Shown one piece after another: positions 60,201 through 64,000 of a stretch of DNA of 64,000 bases (the first letter of the stretch is position 1; each line of letters starts with the position of its first letter). The DNA is taken from the NCBI GenBank assembly GCA_013306675.1, contig JABLUY010000020.1, positions 124,001-188,000 on the forward strand, written 5' to 3'. Source of the stretch: Thraustochytrium sp. TN22. Lineage: Eukaryota > Sar > Bigyra > Thraustochytrida > Thraustochytriidae. The notes under the pieces are model-generated. The model was not told the DNA's origin, ran no database searches, and saw only the letters and a list, made by a program, of their open reading frames with translations. The position numbers were made by a program, and so were the translations under genes.

Positions 60201-61693
60201 ATCAGGCCGTAGCGCTGCTGCACGGGCGTCTGGTCGTCGGATGCCGAGATGGGCAGGTCCGCCTTGAGGCCCAGGAAGACTGTGCCGAAGACAACGCCCA
60301 TGATAAGCGCCTGCCCGATGCGCACGGCGATGTACTCGCGATCTCGCAATGTGAGCTTCAACTGCCGCGCCAGCACGAGCCGCAGGTCCTTCCAGAGCGA
60401 AGTGGCGTGCACAGGCGTGGACCGCGCGTACAGTTCGCTACGCGCCGGCCCATCGAGCGCCTCGTGCTCCGGGCTGCACCAGCGCTCCGTGGCGTCACGC
60501 TTCGCCTGCGAGTACGGCGAGGCGAGCCAGGCTTCAGCCATGGCCTCCTCACTATCCGGCGCGTTCGGGCGTGACCTGTACTTGACGCGATCCCGTGTGG
60601 TCACCTCCTGCACAAAGTCGGCGATGTCTCGGTCGTGAGGGCAGTCGAAGCCGATGCTGGCAAAGTACGGCAGCACCTCGTCGCGCGGGCCGTGGAAGAC
60701 GACGTGACCCCGCGCTAGCACAAGCACCTCGTCGAAGAGCTCGTACGTCTCGGGCGGCGGCTGCAGCAGCGCGACCACAGCAGTGCGGTGCAGGCGCTTC
60801 GCCACGCCTGTGATGCGCCGACAAATATCAAAGGTCGCCGCGCTGTCTAGGCCGGTGGAGATCTGGTCGTAAAAGGTGAGTGGCTTGCGACCCATGAGCA
60901 TCTCACCCGAGGTGACGCGCTTCTTCTCGCCGCCCGACACGCCGCGCACCATCTCGTTCCCGACGATGGTGTCCGCGGCGTTGGTCAGCGCCAAGTTATC
61001 GATCACGAATTGCGGCAGGTTCGCCAACTGATCTTCCACGGTCTCCCAGGCCGCCTCTGCCTCGGCGCCGCGTGCCGCACCGGCCCCGGCGCGCGTTGAC
61101 GCATGCCGCGCCTTGTCCGGCCCGCCAAAGCACGCATACGCAAACTCCAGCGTCTCGCGCACTGTCAGCACCGGGATGTGCAGGTCCACCTGGTCCACGT
61201 ACGCCACCATCTTGCGTACGTGCAGGTCCTTGGGCCGCCAACCCGAGTACAGCACATCGCCTGACAGCCTGCGCCCGGCGCCCGTCTTGGCGCGCCCCGA
61301 CAGAACCTTGAAGAGTGTTGTCACGCCGCAGCCCGGCGGTCCCAGGACCAGCGTCGACTTTCCCGCCTCGAAGACGCCCGACACCTTGCGCAGCACCTCC
61401 ACCTCCACGGCCTTGCCGGTGCCGCACGGCCAAGCCAGCTTGCCCAGCGCTCTGGGCACGCTCGGCAGTCCGATATCCGCCTTGCGCACCTTGACGCTGT
61501 AGCTCACGTCGCGAAACCCCACGTAAATGGGCCACACCTCGCCGCCGTGCGCCGCCGCCGCCTCCAGGTCCGCGAACCTCACCGCCGTCAGCGGCCGCTC
61601 CGCAGTCTCGGCCTCCGCATCATGACCAGCGCCTGACTGCTCGCAGTCACTCTTCTGCTGCTGCGCCTCCGCCTTTGACTCGTCGCCCAGCAT
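57283..61693 (-). CDS. PDR-7: full-size ABCG/PDR transporter, three exons
   Basis: Coding segments, in transcript order, are 61693-58203, 58079-57860 and 57786-57283, giving 1404 residues. The joins restore FYRR-GAEIDSTQDVQSF and VIVNS-LIFSAIFYF. NBD1: GPPGCGVTT (Val for Lys), GVSGGEKKR, FYDQ (Gln for Glu), LLQPPPE. NBD2: GSSGAGKST, LSTEQ, FADEPTSGLD and TIHQPS, intact. TMD1 reads PVYYKQTDSFFFR and TMD2 FYRERAASYYG. The linker has an acidic run (DDDDLEREHED) in place of the THNPD part. Cys pair VCEND...SPGCSL; the end is SFLRR. The open frame extends to 61867, but MLGDESK at 61693 fits the paralogues. The shared introns make PDR-5 its closest structural relative. Confidence 0.93.
57787..57859 (-). 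other. PDR-7 intron 2
   Basis: 73 bases, donor GTAAGT, acceptor CCCGCAG, phase 0, same site as PDR-5 intron 2. Confidence 0.9.
58080..58202 (-). other. PDR-7 intron 1
   Basis: 123 bases, donor GTACGT, acceptor CGCACGCAG, phase 2, same site as PDR-5 intron 1. It contains a pyrimidine-poor, AAGAAAA-rich middle on the coding strand. Confidence 0.9.
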
Positions 61694-62055
61694 CGCGTCG
61701 AGTACCTCTCCGCGGCGCCTGGGATCGCTTTGGGGCTTTGCTGCTGCCTGCCTGCCTCGTCTGCTACTTGTTGGTTTGCAGCGAGCGGAGCGCTGCTGAC
61801 GAGCCAAGTCCTCTGCTGCCTGAGCCTCTCTAGCTAGGAACCGAGTCCACGCGGGCCACGACGTCACGCTCCCGCCAGCGCTCCGCGATTGTCACGATCT
61901 CACCACCTCGCCCCAAGCTTGGTCCCTTCGCGCTGACTGCAGCCTGCTGGCGGGGGGCGGGACACCGCCTGTCTCGCCGCCTGTGCTTGGCCGCGAGCGA
62001 GAGCGAGGCCACTCTGACTGTGAAGTCGGCGCCCACGCCGCTGCGTCTCTGCAAA

Positions 62056-62110
62056 GCGTGGCGTGGCGTGGCGTGGCGTGGCGTGGCGTGGCGTGGCGTG
62101 GCGTGGCGTG
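62056..62110. repeat. (GCGTG)11 pentanucleotide array
   Basis: Eleven perfect five-base units in tandem, about 360 bases upstream of the PDR-7 start. Confidence 0.95.
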
Positions 62111-63490
62111 GCCAGGCGGAGCGAGCCGCGGCGCACGCCACGCTCGGACGGCGCCTGCCGCCGCCCACCAGGCTGCAAGGCCCGCCGCCAGCGCCCGCCA
62201 CGCGTTCGCGCTCGGCGCAGCATGGCATGGCCTCGTCCGAGCTTCTGTCCGTCGTGCGTCCGCCGTGCGCGCGGTCCGGCCCGGTTCGCCTCCAGAGCCA
62301 TTGCGTTGTGGCGCGTCTCTCTCTCTCTGGCTCATCATCACTGACTCGGACATGTGAAGGCATGAGGCCGACGTTGATGCGGCAGCCCGGGCCAGCGAGT
62401 CGCCAGCGAGCCTGCCACCGCCACTGCATTGGCATTGGCATGAATGACCACGAGGCGCCGGATCTGGCTCGACTTGGAGAGCTGACTTGGGCGAGCGACG
62501 AGGAAGGTTCGGATCCTCTTCAGCGTCCTTGTTTTGAGGCACGGTAAAAGCTGTGACGACGAGAGAATGCTGACAAGGGCTGCCACAGTTTCTGCTGCTG
62601 CGCCACAATTTCTGCTGCGCCACAAGGCAAGGACAGTCCAAAGACAGTTCGCACAACGTATGCGAGTCTCTCGGAGAGAGACTTTGTGGTCATCGTGCAG
62701 CTCGTCTTGGGTCATCCTGTGCGGGCCGGAGCCCAACGCGACCTCGATCTGATGCGCGGATGCTCACGTAGTCTGAATCGAAGCGGCGAAAAGGCACCGA
62801 AGGTTTTGTTGAGACCGACAGTGCAGTGCGACGCGTGCTGGCCGCACCAAGGCCTTGCGCTCGAGAGAGAGAACACGACTCAGCCGGATGAAGCCTTAAT
62901 TGGAGGCGTAGCTATTTGATTGGCGTGCAAACACCGGCTCTGACACATCTACGACATTGAGGTGTCTACGAGACCTACGAGCGAGTCAACGTCTCTGAAC
63001 CGTTCCAAGTTTGGGCCTGCGATGCTGGTATGGTACACGAAATGCGGCGCGCAGTCTGCATCGGGCACTGCCGAAGCTCTCTCATCGGGACTTTGCTTCA
63101 TCTCTCGATGCGCTTCCCGCCTCCGCCCACGGTCATCCGCCACATCCTGTATCTGACTGACTTGCCAGCTTCAGCCGCAGGGGTCTCTTCCCTCCAAGCG
63201 GCACTCCCCTCCGGCCTCCTAGCGATTCTCCTTCCTCCAGTCCACCTTGAACGAGCCACGCCTATCTCGCCAGTCTTTGCGCCGGCCCATTCTCGCGTGC
63301 GCTCGTTCTCGAGGCCGGGCGCGCGTCCTGCACAGTGGTAATCCCCTCCGCATCGCCCTCGTTCGCTCGCATCGCGCCCTCCTTTTGCCCCAGCGCCGCC
63401 GCGAGCTGCAGCTCCCTCCGAGGCCTCTCCCGCAAACCGACCGTGCGCGCGGCGAAAGGAAACGCGCGCGTGCACCAGGCTCGCGCTCTC

Positions 63491-63507
63491 CTGCTGCAGC
63501 AGCAGCA

Positions 63508-63540
<33 letters not shown>

Positions 63541-63548
63541 GCTGCTGC
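63491..63548. repeat. CTG/CAG trinucleotide tract
   Basis: Short CTGCAG turn followed by about 14 CTG units, broken once by CCG. Confidence 0.9.
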
Positions 63549-63840
63549 ACAACCGGCCGGCAGGCAGAGCCAATTTCCCCTGTCGGCGCCGCGCGACGCG
63601 ACGCGGCGCGGGCGGCGCGGGCGGGCGCGGGCGGGCGGGGGCGGCGCGGCGGCGAGCTGGCGCGCGGCCGGCGGCGAGCGCGCCCGCGCGCGTAGTTACC
63701 TTCCTGCCTGGGGCGCGGGCCGCCGTGGGCAGCACTGCGGCATGCGCCGCGCGGTCCAGGTGGCCGCCCAGCGGCGGCCGCGCGGGGGCCCCGCAGCGGG
63801 CCCTGTCGGCGGCGCCGGCGTCGGCGTCGGCTGGCGGCGT

Positions 63841-64000
63841 GCGCTGACGTCCTCGTCGACGTCCCGCACAGCGACCGAAGAGCAGCTGCAGCAGCTGCAG
63901 CAGCTGCAGCAGCTGCAGCAGCAGCAGCAGCAACACAAGAGCCCGGACAGACAGCACTCCAAGCCGAGTGCGACGCCCGAGGAAGCGCCCGTGCCAGTGT
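63841..64000 (+). other. Possible coding fragment running off the right edge
   Basis: In the frame set by 63841 the plus strand is open from 63157 to the end of the window but has no ATG. The last 130 bases read ATEEQLQQLQQLQQ, a Gln run, then HKSPDRQHSKPSATPEEAPVPV, a composition like a disordered protein segment. If real it would need an upstream spliced start. The repeat (63882-63932) could equally be non-coding. Confidence 0.25.
63882..63932. repeat. CAGCTG/CAG repeat tract
   Basis: Nine-base CAGCTGCAG-type units pass into pure CAG. Confidence 0.9.

Larger units (their letters stand above)
61694..64000. other. Right-end intergenic region
   Basis: The PDR-7 promoter lies at its left end. 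Contents: a pentamer array (62056-62110), somewhat AT-richer DNA at 62500-63000, CTG/CAG tracts at 63491-63548 and 63882-63932, and a very GC-rich block at 63590-63700. No complete gene is supported. Confidence 0.5.

Noticed and set aside
1-64000. tRNA or rRNA genes
   Set aside because: I found no cloverleaf with a GTTCAA-type T-loop and matching A/B boxes, nor rRNA core sequences. A covariance-model scan could overturn this for tRNA.

Overview
The window is nuclear DNA from a GC-rich, intron-poor protist. Evidence for a eukaryote: GT-AG introns interrupt two genes, coding regions are separated by 0.2-2 kb of GC-rich low-complexity DNA, CAG/CTG and five-base microsatellites are common, and the gene set includes a vacuolar-type H+-pyrophosphatase, a CAMK-type kinase, class C seven-transmembrane receptors and full-size PDR-type ABCG transporters. 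TAA, TAG and TGA are all used as stops, so the code is standard. A thraustochytrid-like or other stramenopile is my best guess from the mix of PDR expansion, few introns and V-PPase. This is inference, not proof.

Layout. Left part (0-11.6 kb), housekeeping: an alpha/beta hydrolase (-), a TrmH/SpoU RNA methyltransferase (+), a CAMK-like kinase with polyQ/His tail (-), a K+-dependent-type membrane pyrophosphatase (-) and a strictosidine-synthase-like/APMAP protein (-). From 12.6 to 61.7 kb lies a cluster of seven full-length PDR (ABCG, NBD-TMD-NBD-TMD) transporters, called PDR-1 to PDR-7 here. PDR-1 (+) and PDR-2 (-) are convergent. Next come two Cache-domain class C GPCR genes and a decayed third copy, all on the minus strand. 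They are followed by PDR-3 (-), a small orphan gene (+), PDR-4 (+) and PDR-5 (+, three introns), then PDR-6 (-) and PDR-7 (-, two introns). The right 2.3 kb holds only repeats and a possible exon fragment at the edge.

Starts. Several long open frames begin at GTG or TTG. I moved those starts to the first supported ATG. In six PDR genes this gives an N-terminus MLG[DN] and in the seventh MLSD, which supports the choice.

How the genes may work together. All seven transporters have lost the Walker A lysine, the Walker B glutamate and the H-loop histidine of NBD1, while NBD2 is intact, so one ATP site should be degenerate. The receptors carry four tandem Cache-like sensor modules, a Cys-rich linker and a 7TM class C domain, an order like that of vertebrate GPR158/GPR179. 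A physical link between small-molecule receptors and exporters is seen; a functional link is only a hypothesis. I saw no rRNA, tRNA, CRISPR array or recognisable transposon or virus-derived element.
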